Shown: piece by piece, positions 34,592 to 44,242 of the stretch | Layout of the letters: each line of letters starts with the position of its first letter | How positions within the stretch are numbered: the stretch's first letter is position 1 | DNA from: Cellvibrio sp. KY-YJ-3 | GTDB taxonomy: Bacteria > Pseudomonadota > Gammaproteobacteria > Pseudomonadales > Cellvibrionaceae | Assembly: GCF_008806955.1 (NCBI RefSeq) | Contig: NZ_CP031727.1 | Span: 3,300,001 to 3,364,000 of the forward strand | Direction: 5' to 3' | DNA length: 64,000 bases | The notes under the pieces: model-generated | Told to the model about the DNA's origin: nothing | The model's input: the letters and a program-made list of their open reading frames with translations, nothing else | Databases searched by the model: none | Made by a program: the position numbers and the translations under genes

Positions 34592-34668
34592 TATATAAAT
34601 CAATTAATAAACAAGTAGTTAACCTTAATGATGGCTGAAGAATTCACGCAACACACCCCGATGATGCA
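34592..34668 (+). promoter_or_regulatory. Element-borne replacement of the mutS 5' region (includes attR core 34658-34668)
   Basis: TATATAAATCAATTA at 34592-34606 lies 69 bases before the mutS Met-Met codons, and the stranded native copy at 19718-19732 lies 70 bases before its own. The start ATG and the codons for [13 protein letters not shown] are contributed by the element end; CCGATGATGCA at 34658-34668 is the attR core. The element therefore carries an imitation of the mutS leader and first codons, so the gene stays open after insertion. The promoter itself is inferred, not seen as consensus boxes. Confidence 0.7.
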
Positions 34669-37273
34669 GCAGTACTTGCGCATCAAAGCCCAACATAAAG
34701 ACGAGATAGTGTTTTATCGCATGGGGGATTTTTACGAGCTGTTTTTTGATGATGCAAAGCGCGCATCCCAAATTTTGGACATCACCCTCACCGCGCGCGG
34801 CAAGTCCAATGGCGAGCCGATTCCCATGGCGGGCATTCCGTTTCATTCCGCTGATGGCTATCTCGCCAAATTGGTGAAAGAGGGAATTTCGGTCGCCGTG
34901 TGCGAACAAATTGGCGACCCGGCAACCAGCAAAGGGCCGGTTGAACGCAAGGTGATGCGCATTGTGACGCCGGGTACTGTGAGCGATGAAGCATTGCTGG
35001 ATTCGCGCCGCGATAATTTATTGGTGGCATTGCATCAATCCGGCGAGACGTTTGGGATCGCCTCACTGGATATGGCCAGCGGTCGCTTTCTGGTTTTGGA
35101 AGTGGAAGGCTTGGAATCGGCGCTTGGAGAACTGCAGCGCTTGAGTCCCGCCGAATTATTGATCAGCGATCACATCACCACCCCAGCATTGGTGGAGAAT
35201 CGCAAAGGCTTGCGCCGCCGCGGCCCCTGGGAATTTGATTTGGAAACCGCCGAGCGGTTGTTAATTCAACAATTTTCCACCAAAGATTTAGCGGGGTTTG
35301 GTTGCGACCATTTAAAAACTGCACTCTGTGCTGCCGGTTGTTTATTAAGTTACGCGCGCGAAACCCAGCGCACTGCCCTGCCCCATGTGCGCAGCCTTGC
35401 GCATGAGAACCGCGATGAAGCGGTCATTATGGATGCAGCAACTCGTCGCAATTTGGAGCTCGATATCAATTTAACGGGCGGCGATGAACACACGTTATTT
35501 TCGGTGTTGAATCGCGCAGCCACCAGTATGGGCAGCCGATTATTGCGCCGCTGGTTGAATCGCCCACTGCGCGATTTGGATTTATTGATCGGCCGACAAG
35601 ATGCAATTGCCGAGTTACAACACAATTATGCGTTTGAAATTTTTAATGGCATTTTAAAACGTGTCGGCGATATGGAGCGCATCCTTGGTCGCCTTGCATT
35701 GCGCTCAGCGCGCCCGCGCGATTTATCGCGGTTATTGATGTCGATTGGTACTTACCCTGAATTACAAAACGACCTTGTACAAAAAAAATCTCCACAATTA
35801 AAAAAACTTGCGCAACAAATTTCCACATTTCCTGATTTAGTGGAATTGTTATCGCGCGCGATTATTGAAAACCCACCGGTGGTGATTCGCGACGGCGGTG
35901 TTATCGCTGAAGGTTACGATGCCGAGCTGGATGATCTGCGCAATATCAGCACGAATGCTGGCCAGTATTTATTGGATTTGGAAACACGTGAACGCGAGCG
36001 CACGGGTATCCCGACATTAAAAGTCGGCTACAACCGTGTGCACGGTTATTTTATTGAGTTGACCACGGCGCAATCGGAAAAAGCACCTGCGGATTATATT
36101 CGTCGCCAAACCTTAAAAAATGCCGAGCGTTACATCACCCCCGAACTAAAAGAATTTGAAGATAAAGCACTATCGGCACAGAGCCGTGCGCTTGCGCGCG
36201 AAAAAGCTCTCTATGAAGAATTGATTGATATTTTGAACGTGCAATTAATTCCATTGCAGGATTCAGCGGCTGCCGTTGCCGAATTGGATGTGCTCGCCAC
36301 ACTCGCCGAACGCGCCGATGCACTCGGATTTTGTAAGCCGGAATTATCTTTGCGCGCGGGCATTAATATTGTTGGCGGCCGCCACCCGGTGGTTGAGCAA
36401 GTGACATCAGCGCCCTTTGTGCCGAACGATCTGGAATTTAATCCGCAGCGCCATATGCTTATCATCACCGGCCCGAATATGGGCGGTAAATCGACTTATA
36501 TGCGGCAGGCAGCGTTGATCACATTGCTCGCGCACATTGGCAGCTTTGTGCCAGCGCAAAAAGCGACGATTGGTATTGTTGACCGCATCTTTACCCGTAT
36601 TGGTTCAGCGGATGATTTAGCCGGTGGCCGCTCAACCTTTATGGTGGAGATGACGGAGACTGCGAATATTTTGCATAACGCTACCGAGCGCAGTTTGGTA
36701 TTGATGGATGAAATCGGGCGCGGCACGAGCACCTTCGATGGTTTGTCGCTTGCGTGGGCCTGCGCAAAACATCTCGCCGAAAAAGTGCGCGCGTTTACTT
36801 TGTTCGCCACTCACTATTTTGAAATTACGACACTGCCGGAAACCGTGACAGGCATCGCCAACGTGCATTTGAATGCAACCGAGCACAAAGACAATATTGT
36901 GTTCCTGCACAAAGTACAGGAAGGGCCTGCCAGCAAAAGTTATGGTTTGCAGGTGGCAAAACTTGCAGGTATTCCCGCGCAAGTATTGGCGGAAGCGCAG
37001 CAACAGTTGCATCTGCTGGAGAATGGCGAACATCCGCATTCGATTAAATCATCTCCTTCGGTAGCAGCCCCAAGTATTACAGTGGCAGAGGCTGTACAAC
37101 AAACTAATGATTTAGTTACTACACTTGTGTCGCCGTTGCAGTCAGGTCTGTTCGATGCATTGCCCAATCCGGCGCTGGCGGCACTGCATAAAATCAATCC
37201 CGATAACCTCAGCCCGCGTGAAGCGCTGGAGCAGTTGTATCGCCTGAAAGAACTCTACGCCAAGGGAAAATAG
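34628..37273 (+). CDS. mutS: DNA mismatch repair protein MutS
   Basis: Full-length MutS of 881 aa, the ATPase that recognises mismatches and starts repair. Seen: the mismatch-reading F35-Y36-E37 in [10 protein letters not shown], Walker [10 protein letters not shown] from residue 615, the following [14 protein letters not shown] and [12 protein letters not shown] motifs, and the THYFE helix near the C-terminus. The first 13 codons or so come from the mobile element. The native N-terminus is MNAIEPTDQHTPMM while this one is [13 protein letters not shown]; the change precedes the F-x-E loop, so activity is likely kept. ATG 34628 and 34631 are both possible starts. fdxA follows, the gammaproteobacterial order. 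Confidence 0.97.
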   Translation: MMAEEFTQHTPMMQQYLRIKAQHKDEIVFYRMGDFYELFFDDAKRASQILDITLTARGKSNGEPIPMAGIPFHSADGYLAKLVKEGISVAVCEQIGDPATSKGPVERKVMRIVTPGTVSDEALLDSRRDNLLVALHQSGETFGIASLDMASGRFLVLEVEGLESALGELQRLSPAELLISDHITTPALVENRKGLRRRGPWEFDLETAERLLIQQFSTKDLAGFGCDHLKTALCAAGCLLSYARETQRTALPHVRSLAHENRDEAVIMDAATRRNLELDINLTGGDEHTLFSVLNRAATSMGSRLLRRWLNRPLRDLDLLIGRQDAIAELQHNYAFEIFNGILKRVGDMERILGRLALRSARPRDLSRLLMSIGTYPELQNDLVQKKSPQLKKLAQQISTFPDLVELLSRAIIENPPVVIRDGGVIAEGYDAELDDLRNISTNAGQYLLDLETRERERTGIPTLKVGYNRVHGYFIELTTAQSEKAPADYIRRQTLKNAERYITPELKEFEDKALSAQSRALAREKALYEELIDILNVQLIPLQDSAAAVAELDVLATLAERADALGFCKPELSLRAGINIVGGRHPVVEQVTSAPFVPNDLEFNPQRHMLIITGPNMGGKSTYMRQAALITLLAHIGSFVPAQKATIGIVDRIFTRIGSADDLAGGRSTFMVEMTETANILHNATERSLVLMDEIGRGTSTFDGLSLAWACAKHLAEKVRAFTLFATHYFEITTLPETVTGIANVHLNATEHKDNIVFLHKVQEGPASKSYGLQVAKLAGIPAQVLAEAQQQLHLLENGEHPHSIKSSPSVAAPSITVAEAVQQTNDLVTTLVSPLQSGLFDALPNPALAALHKINPDNLSPREALEQLYRLKELYAKGK

Positions 37274-37455
37274 CTGTTAAAAGGAACTATTCTCAACTAT
37301 CGCTTTTTGCCGCTGTTTTCGCGGCTTTTCTGCTGATTTTCGCCGGCAAAAGCCTACCCAAACCGGTGGATGCTGTTTAGAATGCGCGCTCTTGTTTGAG
37401 CGCCATTTTGTTGCGCGCATTAACTATCGAATTCTGTTACCTGTGGGAGTCTCCT

Positions 37456-37779
37456 ATGACGTTTGTAGTTGGGGAAAATTGCATTAAATGTAAGCACACT
37501 GACTGTGTGGAAGTATGCCCGGTAGATTGCTTCTACGAAGGCCCCAATTTTTTGGTGATTCACCCGGACGAGTGTATTGACTGCGCATTGTGTGAGCCTG
37601 AGTGCCCGGTTGGCGCCATCTTCTCAGAAGACGAATTGCCGGAAGATCAGGCGGTATTCCTGGAGTTGAACGCCGAGTTGGCGCAGGTATGGCCAAATAT
37701 CACCGAGATCAAAGACTCTCCCGCTGATGCAGAAGAATGGGATGGTGTTCCCGGTAAGTTGCAATATCTGGAGCGTTAA
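37456..37779 (+). CDS. fdxA: Seven-iron ferredoxin FdxA
   Basis: Low-potential ferredoxin of 107 aa with one 3Fe-4S and one 4Fe-4S centre. Seen: the N-terminal cysteines C9, C12, C17 and C21 in [19 protein letters not shown], the second cluster set C40, C43, C46 and C50 in [18 protein letters not shown], then a ~50-residue C-terminal tail typical of FdxA. The ATG at 37456 has GGGAG at a suitable distance. It lies downstream of mutS, as in Pseudomonas, but probably has its own promoter, because 182 bases separate them. Normal length. Confidence 0.95.
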   Translation: MTFVVGENCIKCKHTDCVEVCPVDCFYEGPNFLVIHPDECIDCALCEPECPVGAIFSEDELPEDQAVFLELNAELAQVWPNITEIKDSPADAEEWDGVPGKLQYLER

Positions 37780-37804
37780 TTGGCTTTTGCTGATACACGA
37801 CTTC

Positions 37805-37834
37805 AAAAAAACCGCGCCAGTCGCGGTTTTTTTT
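37805..37834 (+). terminator. Terminator after fdxA
   Basis: AAAAAAACCGCG (37805-37816), loop CCAGT, CGCGGTTTTTTTT (37822-37834): an A/T-extended stem and T-run, 26 bases after the fdxA stop. Confidence 0.85.
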
Positions 37835-37942
37835 CGCCCGGCAAAACTGGCTATTTAAGCGCCTGTGCTACACTCAATTTGACTTTTTAGACCAAGCAAA
37901 ACCCAAGTCCAATATGAAGTAACCAATAACGAGGAACATGCT

Positions 37943-38251
37943 ATGGGGATTAATGACAAGGCTTACAGCGAAAAGCGCGATTTTATCCGGATGAAAATCG
38001 GTGCTCCACTAAACGCTAAAATTGCCGCCGAATCAGAGGTTATTGACGGCCTGTGTCTGGATTTAAGTGGCGGCGGTCTGCAAGTAGAAGCACAACAGGC
38101 GCTCGCAATAGGCACCCAGGTAGAAGTAGAAGTCTCCTCAGATCATGGCCATAACCCTACACTGAAAGCCAATGCCAAAGTGGTTCGCTCTGTGCCGTCA
38201 GACAATGGCGGGCATTTGTTGGGGTTGGAAATTATTAATATTTTGCCTTGA
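37943..38251 (+). CDS. PilZ domain protein (c-di-GMP binding)
   Basis: A 102-aa single-domain PilZ protein. Seen: the two-arginine loop KRDFIRMKI (R12, R16) and the DLSGGG motif (D40-x-S42-x-x-G45), the pair that binds cyclic di-GMP. The ATG at 37943 is preceded by GAGGAACATGCT. It stands alone between two terminators. Target of the signal unknown; many such proteins tune motility or exopolysaccharide. Confidence 0.93.
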   Translation: MGINDKAYSEKRDFIRMKIGAPLNAKIAAESEVIDGLCLDLSGGGLQVEAQQALAIGTQVEVEVSSDHGHNPTLKANAKVVRSVPSDNGGHLLGLEIINILP

Positions 38252-38286
38252 ACGGCTTCACTGAATAAGGGTTAGATACACTCCAT

Positions 38287-38317
38287 AAAAAAACGGCTAC
38301 CAAGTAGCCGTTTTTTT
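38287..38317. terminator. Bidirectional terminator between PilZ and mlaA
   Basis: AAAAAAACGGCTAC (38287-38300), loop CAA, GTAGCCGTTTTTTT (38304-38317). Perfect 14-base stem, with A-run and T-run on opposite sides, so it can serve the convergent mlaA transcript too. Confidence 0.88.
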
Positions 38318-38347
38318 ATTGCGAATCAACAGGTTATAAAGCGATAG

Positions 38348-39082
38348 CTAGAAATCACCTTCAAAGTCTTCCTCGCTAAAATCCTCATCACCAAAGTCGT
38401 CTGTCACCTCGCCATTATTTATCAGATAGGCGCGACGCTGCAGGTATACATCACGAATAAATACGTAGCGATCTCCGGTGATATTTTTTTCAAGCTCCAA
38501 CAGGCCAGCGCGTGCGTCAAGAATCGACAATGCTTTCACACTGATTTCGGTGCGCTCGTGGGAAATATAAGTAGTGGGGTCGGTATACCAATTGACGGGC
38601 ATGCCAGCCGTATCGCGCACTGTACTTGGACCAAGCAGGGGCAATACCAGATATGGTCCCTGCCCTACACCCCAAGTGGCCAAGGTTTGACCAAAATCTT
38701 CCGGGGTATCGGCTGGCAGGTTCATATGCTTGGCAACATCCAGCAAACCACCCAGACCCAAGGTGCTATTCACTAAAAAGCGGCCTGTATCATACCCGGC
38801 ACCCTTGAGGTCGCCCTGGAGCGCGCCGTTAATAACGTTGGGTACCTCACCTATATTGGAAAATATATTGCTTACGCCCACTTCAATCGGATCGGGAGTA
38901 ACGGCTTTATACCCTTTAGCCAGCGGTTTCAGGAACCAGCGATCAACGCGGTCGTTAAAATTGAAAACCGCACGATTCCACCCCTGCCAAGGGTCTGGAT
39001 TTTTTTCATCCTGCGCATAACAAACGGCTGAAGGTAAAAGTGTTAACAGCACAAGAGCGATTGGTTTACGGATAGGCGTCAT
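38348..39082 (-). CDS. mlaA: MlaA/VacJ phospholipid transport protein
   Basis: Outer-membrane component that removes mislocalised phospholipid from the outer leaflet and passes it to MlaC. Seen: 244 aa, signal peptide MTPIRKPIALVLLTLLPSA, then NPDPWQGWNRAVFNFNDRVDRW, the signature of the VacJ family, and GVGQGPYLVLPLLGPSTVRD later. The cysteine near the cleavage site lacks a clean lipobox (SAVCYAQ), so it may be released by signal peptidase I rather than lipidated. Odd: an acidic C-terminal tail (DDFGDEDFSEEDFEGDF). The ATG at 39082 is chosen because the longer reading adds 41 residues before the signal peptide. The gap 39083-39512 holds no gene, only presumed promoters. Confidence 0.88.
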   Translation of the reverse strand: MTPIRKPIALVLLTLLPSAVCYAQDEKNPDPWQGWNRAVFNFNDRVDRWFLKPLAKGYKAVTPDPIEVGVSNIFSNIGEVPNVINGALQGDLKGAGYDTGRFLVNSTLGLGGLLDVAKHMNLPADTPEDFGQTLATWGVGQGPYLVLPLLGPSTVRDTAGMPVNWYTDPTTYISHERTEISVKALSILDARAGLLELEKNITGDRYVFIRDVYLQRRAYLINNGEVTDDFGDEDFSEEDFEGDF

Positions 39083-39512
39083 AAAATCCCTGAGTGTCGC
39101 CACAGCGACAAAGTCAAAACAGAATTGGAGGGAAGCAGGCTGGAAACTGCTATCGAGGCGCGCCACTTTAGCGAATCGCCGGAAAGCGCTCAACTCAATT
39201 AACACTCAAGACCTACCACCCGACCTGTTGGACAACGATTACTGACAAGTGTCACGAGCAACTGCAAAAGATTAAGTGATCCCTGTTAGGTGCATTTAGC
39301 GATGCTGCCTATATTCGCCTTGGCACCACAAACAGTTCACTCCCGCGCCACCAATGAAATATTTCTGCCATGTTTTCGCAACAAAAGCTTCATCGTTTTG
39401 TCGCCCAAGTTTCACATTTGTCATCAAAGATAGCGTCACCTAAGCGCTAGGGACCAAAACAGCGCAACGATTTTCCATACACCCTTGTGACAACTGAGAA
39501 GAGAGTGAACTC

Positions 39513-41192
39513 ATGAAACTGAAGAATATTTTTGCACTGAATGTAATGGCGGCAACCTTGGCAGCCTGTGGCGGTGGCGATATTAATTTGAACCCGAGCA
39601 ACACGGTGATCGACTCTAACAACACCGTTGTTGAAGGTGGCCCAGTTGCTGAAGTTAACCCTTGCGCAAAATACACCGCTGCCGGTCAAGTGTTCCAAGG
39701 TATTTTTGCTTCAGGCAACTGTACTTATGCAGCAAGCTTTGTGAGCGACTCTCGCCCTTTGACCGAAGACTTATTTATTCCAGAGTTGGCAAACAACGGC
39801 CTGCACATTTTTGAAGATAGCCTCTTTGTTGGTGAAGATGTTAACGCCAGTGCCGCCGCTTCTGGCATCCGCGTACCACAAGACGGTGAAGGCCCAACCC
39901 TCACTATTGCGGCTGGAGCCAAACTGGCGTTCTCTGCATCGGAAGATTACGTGCGTATTGCCCGTGGCTCACGCATTGTTGCAGAAGGTACCGCAGCCAA
40001 TCCTATCGTATTCAGCTCAGTAACTGACCTGCGCGACAATGCGGGCACCGAAGCCGACCGCGGTCTGTGGGGCGGTGTACAAATTAACGGTAACGGCCTC
40101 ACTAATAAATGTTCAGACGCAGAACGTCAGCCAAGCGGTGCAAACCCTCACAACTGTCACGCCACAGCAGAAGGTCGCCCGGCCGCTTACGGTGGTAACA
40201 ACAATGCTGAAAACTCTGGCAGCTTGCGTTATGTCGTTATCAAACACGCTGGTTACGAAGTTGTGGAAGGCAGCGAGTTGAATGGTTTGACTCTGAATGC
40301 TGTTGGTTCAGGCACCCGTATCGAATACGTTCAAACCTACACCACGCAAGATGATGGCTTTGAAATGTTTGGCGGTGCGGTAGACCTGAAACACGTTGTT
40401 GGCGTTAACGTGGGTGATGACACTTTTGACTTCTCTGAAGGCTGGACTGGCAATATCCAATTTGCACTTTCAGTAGCAACTTCTGGCGGAAATACCTGTG
40501 TGGAAGCCGACAACACCGGTTCAGGCCGTGGTGATGGTATAGCGCCGCTGACCAAAGGTCGTATCTCTAACCTGACCTGCTTAACCTCCAACGTAGATGC
40601 TGGCCAAGGTGATCAACCTTCATCTAAAGGCGACTCTGAAGGCCCCGTGTTCCGTGAAGGCGCTTTCTTTGAGATGTACAACTCTATCGTGACCTCAAGT
40701 GCTGATGGCATGAGCTCTAACGAGTGCCTGGAAATTATCGACTCTGAAGGCCCAGAGACCATCGCTGGCGCCAAAGCAGGCTGGTCTGTTGCTGCAAGCA
40801 ACTTCATTGCCTGTACCGAAGCACTGAAACAAGGTGTCAATCCAGCCAATAGTGACTTCTCTTTAGCTACTTGGCTGAACACAGCACCTAACGCTAACAA
40901 CGTAGTAGTTAACGGTTCGGTTGCTGGTACCTTGCCCGTCACCATCCTCGCAGACCTTGCTACCAACAACCGTGCTTACATTACAGCTGCAGCCTTTGCT
41001 GACGGTAATGCCGCTGGAATCAGCATTCCTGCCTACGATGTGACCCGTTTGGAAGACGAGTTTGAGGCTGGCGCAGCGCCTGCTCTGGGCAGCGCCGGTA
41101 GCAGCAGCTTCTTCACCGCTGTTGATTTCATCGGTGCCGTGAAAGCCGGTAGCGACTGGACCGAAGGTTGGACTGTAGGCCTGAGCGAATAA
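39513..41192 (+). CDS. Outer-membrane lipoprotein partner of a TonB receptor, beta-helix-like
   Basis: A 559-aa exported protein with a lipobox LAAC (C19) followed by GG, so outer-membrane sorted. Seen: a Cys/Asn/Gly-rich repeating pattern, with stretches such as TLTIAAGAKLAFSA, GRIVAEG-like turns, RGLWGGVQINGNGL and GTRIEYVQTYTTQDDGFEMFGG, that looks like a right-handed parallel beta-helix. I do not recognise a named family beyond that. It is followed by a TonB-dependent receptor and then a TonB-like periplasmic protein, so it probably works at the outer surface with the receptor. The ATG has a good AGAGAGTGAACTC leader. Confidence 0.8.
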   Translation: MKLKNIFALNVMAATLAACGGGDINLNPSNTVIDSNNTVVEGGPVAEVNPCAKYTAAGQVFQGIFASGNCTYAASFVSDSRPLTEDLFIPELANNGLHIFEDSLFVGEDVNASAAASGIRVPQDGEGPTLTIAAGAKLAFSASEDYVRIARGSRIVAEGTAANPIVFSSVTDLRDNAGTEADRGLWGGVQINGNGLTNKCSDAERQPSGANPHNCHATAEGRPAAYGGNNNAENSGSLRYVVIKHAGYEVVEGSELNGLTLNAVGSGTRIEYVQTYTTQDDGFEMFGGAVDLKHVVGVNVGDDTFDFSEGWTGNIQFALSVATSGGNTCVEADNTGSGRGDGIAPLTKGRISNLTCLTSNVDAGQGDQPSSKGDSEGPVFREGAFFEMYNSIVTSSADGMSSNECLEIIDSEGPETIAGAKAGWSVAASNFIACTEALKQGVNPANSDFSLATWLNTAPNANNVVVNGSVAGTLPVTILADLATNNRAYITAAAFADGNAAGISIPAYDVTRLEDEFEAGAAPALGSAGSSSFFTAVDFIGAVKAGSDWTEGWTVGLSE

Positions 41193-41230
41193 TTCAGGGG
41201 AATTGAACCGCTAGGTTGCTGGCAGTGACG

Positions 41231-41252
41231 AGAGGCGCCTAAGGGCGCCTCT
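41231..41252 (+). terminator. Hairpin between lipoprotein and receptor genes
   Basis: AGAGGCGCC (41231-41239), loop TAAG, GGCGCCTCT (41244-41252), then CTTCTT. A perfect nine-base stem without a full T-run, so it probably attenuates rather than fully terminates. Confidence 0.6.
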
Positions 41253-41320
41253 CTTCTTGAAGCCACAGGCGTTTAGCGCCGCTCTCGTTCAGATGAACTG
41301 CATTGAAAAAGGTCAGGATC

Positions 41321-44008
41321 ATGCAAACAAATAGTTTACGCAAACACACTTTATTTTTAGCGATTGCTGCTGCCTCTGGCTCTGCTGGCAGCCTTGCGCA
41401 GGATAACGAAAACACCGGCATGTCAGCTCCCATGCCCGCAATTGAAGCGCCGGTATTGGAAGAGATGCTAGTGACTGGGCGACTGATGAGCGGTGCCCAA
41501 TCAGTGGTTGATCAACGCCTGCAAGAACCCTTCGCTGCTGACATTCTTGGCAGTGAACAAATCTCCCGCGTTGGCGATTCAAATGTTGCAACCGCCCTGC
41601 TGCGTGTACCCGGTATTACGCTGATCGACAATCAATATGTGTATGTTCGCGGTTTGGGTGAACGCTACTCCAGCGTGCTGCTAAATGGCGCTGCTGTGCC
41701 CTCCCCAGAATTAACGCGCAATGTGTTGCCCTTGGATGGCATTCCCGCATCCATCGTGCGCACCCTCAAAGTACAAAAATCCTACTCACCCGACCTACCC
41801 GCGCATTTTGGCGGTGGTAATGTGGATATCCGCACCAAAAGCATTCCCGATGAGCTGGTCTTTGAACTCTCCGTCGGTACCGGCATGAACAGCGAAAGCA
41901 GCGATGACGGTCTTTCTTACCGCAGCGGTGGATCAACCAGCGGTTTACCAAAAGCAATTGATCAAGCACTCGATCTCTATCAGGGTAAAGTCAACGTCAA
42001 CGGTATTGTCGACATCATCGACACCAACGGCGGCTCACCGACTGCAGAACAATTGACCCAAGCGCGCACTATTAACCGCGAATTAATGCTCAACCTCGAT
42101 CGCAATATCGAAATCGAAAAGAAATCTATCCCCGTCGACGTCAGCACCAGTGTTGCCTTGGGCAACGCGTGGGACATCAACGATGACTGGAGTATCGGCG
42201 CGATGCTGAACGCCAGTTACGATAATGAAACCCGTAATAAAAACCAGCGCCGCCAAGCTATCGGCGACCCGGACCAAATCTATTCCGAAACAGAGCGTAC
42301 CGTTGAAGAACGCAGTGACCTGGTAGCAGTTAACTTGGGTATCGACTACCAGGGTATGCACAATCTGGAAATGAATGGCTACAAGATTGATAACCGCGAA
42401 GATGAAGCGCAGATTGAAACCGGTCACGATGCCAGCAACCGCGCGCAAGACGGTCGTCAAACCGTTGATTACATCACTCGCTATGAGGAGCGCTCACTGG
42501 AAGTGTTGCAGTTCCTGGGTGAACACAAACTGGATCAACTCAGCGGCGGCCTGCTGGGTGACGTAATGGTTGATTGGGTGTATTCAGATTCCAGCGCAGA
42601 AACCGACATCCCAGGTAAGGCTGCCGTCAAGGGCCTCAATAACATTGACGCGCTCACCGGCGAAGTGACCAATACCCAAATACTGGCTACCTCATCTGCT
42701 GCCACCTATTCATTCTTATCACTGGCTGACGATGTAGAAAACTATGGTTTTGATGTTGCTGTGCCGCTGTTGTTCGACAATACCGAAATCACGTTTTCAG
42801 GTGGTTACAACTACAACGACAAAGTGCGCGAATACTACGGCTACACCGCTAACATCAACGCCATCGGTGTTTCCTCCAACGTATTGCAAGGCACACCGGG
42901 CAACGTGCTAACCGACTCCAAGCTCACTGATTTGAATTCACCGTTTGAATTTACGGTAGGCGGTGGCTTGGGTACCGAAAGTTATATCGCCGCACAAATG
43001 ACTGACGCGGCTTACGGTATGTTTGACTTGAAATGGAATGAAACCATTCGTGTCACCGGTGGTGCGCGTTACGAGGATTTCCGTCAAGCCTTGTTGCCGG
43101 TTGATTTGCTCGATTACAGCGGCGAGAGCATCGACAAAATCATCGATGAAATTCAGGAAGACGACCAGAAGTTTGCCCTGCGCGATGATGGTTGGTATCC
43201 ATCATTGGCTGTTACCTACATGAATTCCGGTTTTATGGGTGCGCAGGACTTTCAAGTTCGCGCCAGCTTTGCTCAAACACTGGTTCGCCCGGATTTACGT
43301 GAAGTCTCAGATGTTTACTACATAGACCCGGAACTGGGCATTCAAGTACAAGGTAATTCGCGCCTGCAAACATCAGATATAGATCATTTTGATTTACGCA
43401 GCGAATGGGTGTACGACAATGGCGATAACTTTACCTTGTCGCTGTTTTACAAAGACATCACCAATCCGATTGAACAAAGCCGCGTTCCCGGTTCGGACGA
43501 TTCAATTTTGCTGACCTTTTACAACGCCGTCTCCGGTGAAATCACCGGCCTGGAATTTGAAGGCTTGAAAGAATTAGGCGCGGGCTTTTTTGTGACCGGT
43601 AACCTGACCTTGACCGATTCGGAAATTATTTCACCAGAAGGTGGTGGTTTCACCAATATCAAACGTCAAATGACCGGCCAATCTGATTATATGTTTAACG
43701 GTCAGCTGGGTTTTGATTCGGATGACGGCATGCACACAGTCGCCCTGGCCTACAACCTCTTTGGCGAGCGTGTTTACTACGCCTCCAACAACAATGGTCA
43801 CGACGATGCGTTTGAACAACCGTTTAATTCACTCAATATTGTCTACTCGTTTTATCCCACAGAGTTGTTCACTACCAAGTTGAAAATCGACAATATTCTC
43901 GATGAAAAACGTACTTTTGAACAAACCAACTCAAATGGCAACACCGTTACCATTTTGGAACAAGACGTAGGCACCAGTGTCAGTCTGGAAGTGAAATACA
44001 CTTTTTAA
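41321..44008 (+). CDS. TonB-dependent receptor
   Basis: Outer-membrane receptor of 895 aa. Seen: signal peptide to about residue 27 (GSLAQ), plug domain with the GDSNVATALLRVPGI and VYVRGLGERYSSVLLNG motifs (about 85-130) and a long beta-barrel ending in Phe (VKYTF). The ATG at 41321 has AGGATC-type upstream bases and is chosen over an in-frame ATG six codons earlier. The family resembles the nutrient (rather than haem) receptors common in Cellvibrionales. Its substrate is unknown; the lipoprotein before it and the TonB-like protein after it are its likely partners. Confidence 0.9.
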   Translation: MQTNSLRKHTLFLAIAAASGSAGSLAQDNENTGMSAPMPAIEAPVLEEMLVTGRLMSGAQSVVDQRLQEPFAADILGSEQISRVGDSNVATALLRVPGITLIDNQYVYVRGLGERYSSVLLNGAAVPSPELTRNVLPLDGIPASIVRTLKVQKSYSPDLPAHFGGGNVDIRTKSIPDELVFELSVGTGMNSESSDDGLSYRSGGSTSGLPKAIDQALDLYQGKVNVNGIVDIIDTNGGSPTAEQLTQARTINRELMLNLDRNIEIEKKSIPVDVSTSVALGNAWDINDDWSIGAMLNASYDNETRNKNQRRQAIGDPDQIYSETERTVEERSDLVAVNLGIDYQGMHNLEMNGYKIDNREDEAQIETGHDASNRAQDGRQTVDYITRYEERSLEVLQFLGEHKLDQLSGGLLGDVMVDWVYSDSSAETDIPGKAAVKGLNNIDALTGEVTNTQILATSSAATYSFLSLADDVENYGFDVAVPLLFDNTEITFSGGYNYNDKVREYYGYTANINAIGVSSNVLQGTPGNVLTDSKLTDLNSPFEFTVGGGLGTESYIAAQMTDAAYGMFDLKWNETIRVTGGARYEDFRQALLPVDLLDYSGESIDKIIDEIQEDDQKFALRDDGWYPSLAVTYMNSGFMGAQDFQVRASFAQTLVRPDLREVSDVYYIDPELGIQVQGNSRLQTSDIDHFDLRSEWVYDNGDNFTLSLFYKDITNPIEQSRVPGSDDSILLTFYNAVSGEITGLEFEGLKELGAGFFVTGNLTLTDSEIISPEGGGFTNIKRQMTGQSDYMFNGQLGFDSDDGMHTVALAYNLFGERVYYASNNNGHDDAFEQPFNSLNIVYSFYPTELFTTKLKIDNILDEKRTFEQTNSNGNTVTILEQDVGTSVSLEVKYTF

Positions 44009-44033
44009 AACAAACGGGTGATTTTACAGGGTA

Positions 44034-44068
44034 CAACAAAGCCACTTGCGAGTGGCTTTGTTGTTTTT
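44034..44068 (+). terminator. Terminator after the TonB receptor
   Basis: CAACAAAGCCACT (44034-44046), loop TGCG, AGTGGCTTTGTTG (44051-44063), then TTTTT. A perfect 13-base stem 25 bases after the stop. Confidence 0.9.
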
Positions 44069-44242
44069 AAACATCCCGCTCCAAATAACTAAAAATTTTT
44101 ATATTTTTTCTGTTTACACCCAAAATTGTCACAAACTATTCACATTGGTGTGCTAGGTGCGGTGCTAATCTAACCATGAAGACGGCGATCTTGACCCACA
44201 AGGGTGCAGATAACCGCATTAATGATTCACGAGGAGCACACT

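Larger units (their letters stand above)
19788..34660. mobile_element. Integrative mobilizable element (about 14.9 kb) in the 5' end of mutS
   Basis: The element is bounded by 11-base direct repeats within the mutS start region, with the tyrosine integrase at its right end. Shared 15-base arm-type repeats (19855-19869 and 34498-34512) and an 11-base repeat ATGAAATTTCA (19903-19913 and 34536-34546) lie just inside the ends. Contents in order: IS21-family remnant, 4-TM protein, MBL protein, E2-E1 fusion, JAB peptidase, MobF relaxase, small relaxosome-type protein, oriT-like region, T4 coupling protein, AlpA-like protein, 546-aa unknown, integrase. It carries its own mobilization genes but no mating-pair-formation genes, hence mobilizable rather than self-transmissible. 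The right end provides mutS with a new start region. Boundaries are good to a few bases. Confidence 0.88.

Noticed and set aside
37300-37380. Terminator after mutS
   Set aside because: TTTTGCCG and CGGCAAAA pair, but over a long loop with a competing GC-rich inner stem and no adjacent T-run, so it is not listed.
44120-44145. PhoB box upstream of the TonB-like gene
   Set aside because: TTGTCACAAACTATTCAC has the 11-base period, but the second half matches poorly and no other Pho-type site of the usual 7-4-7 form is near the lipoprotein or porin genes. Kept only as part of a weak finding.
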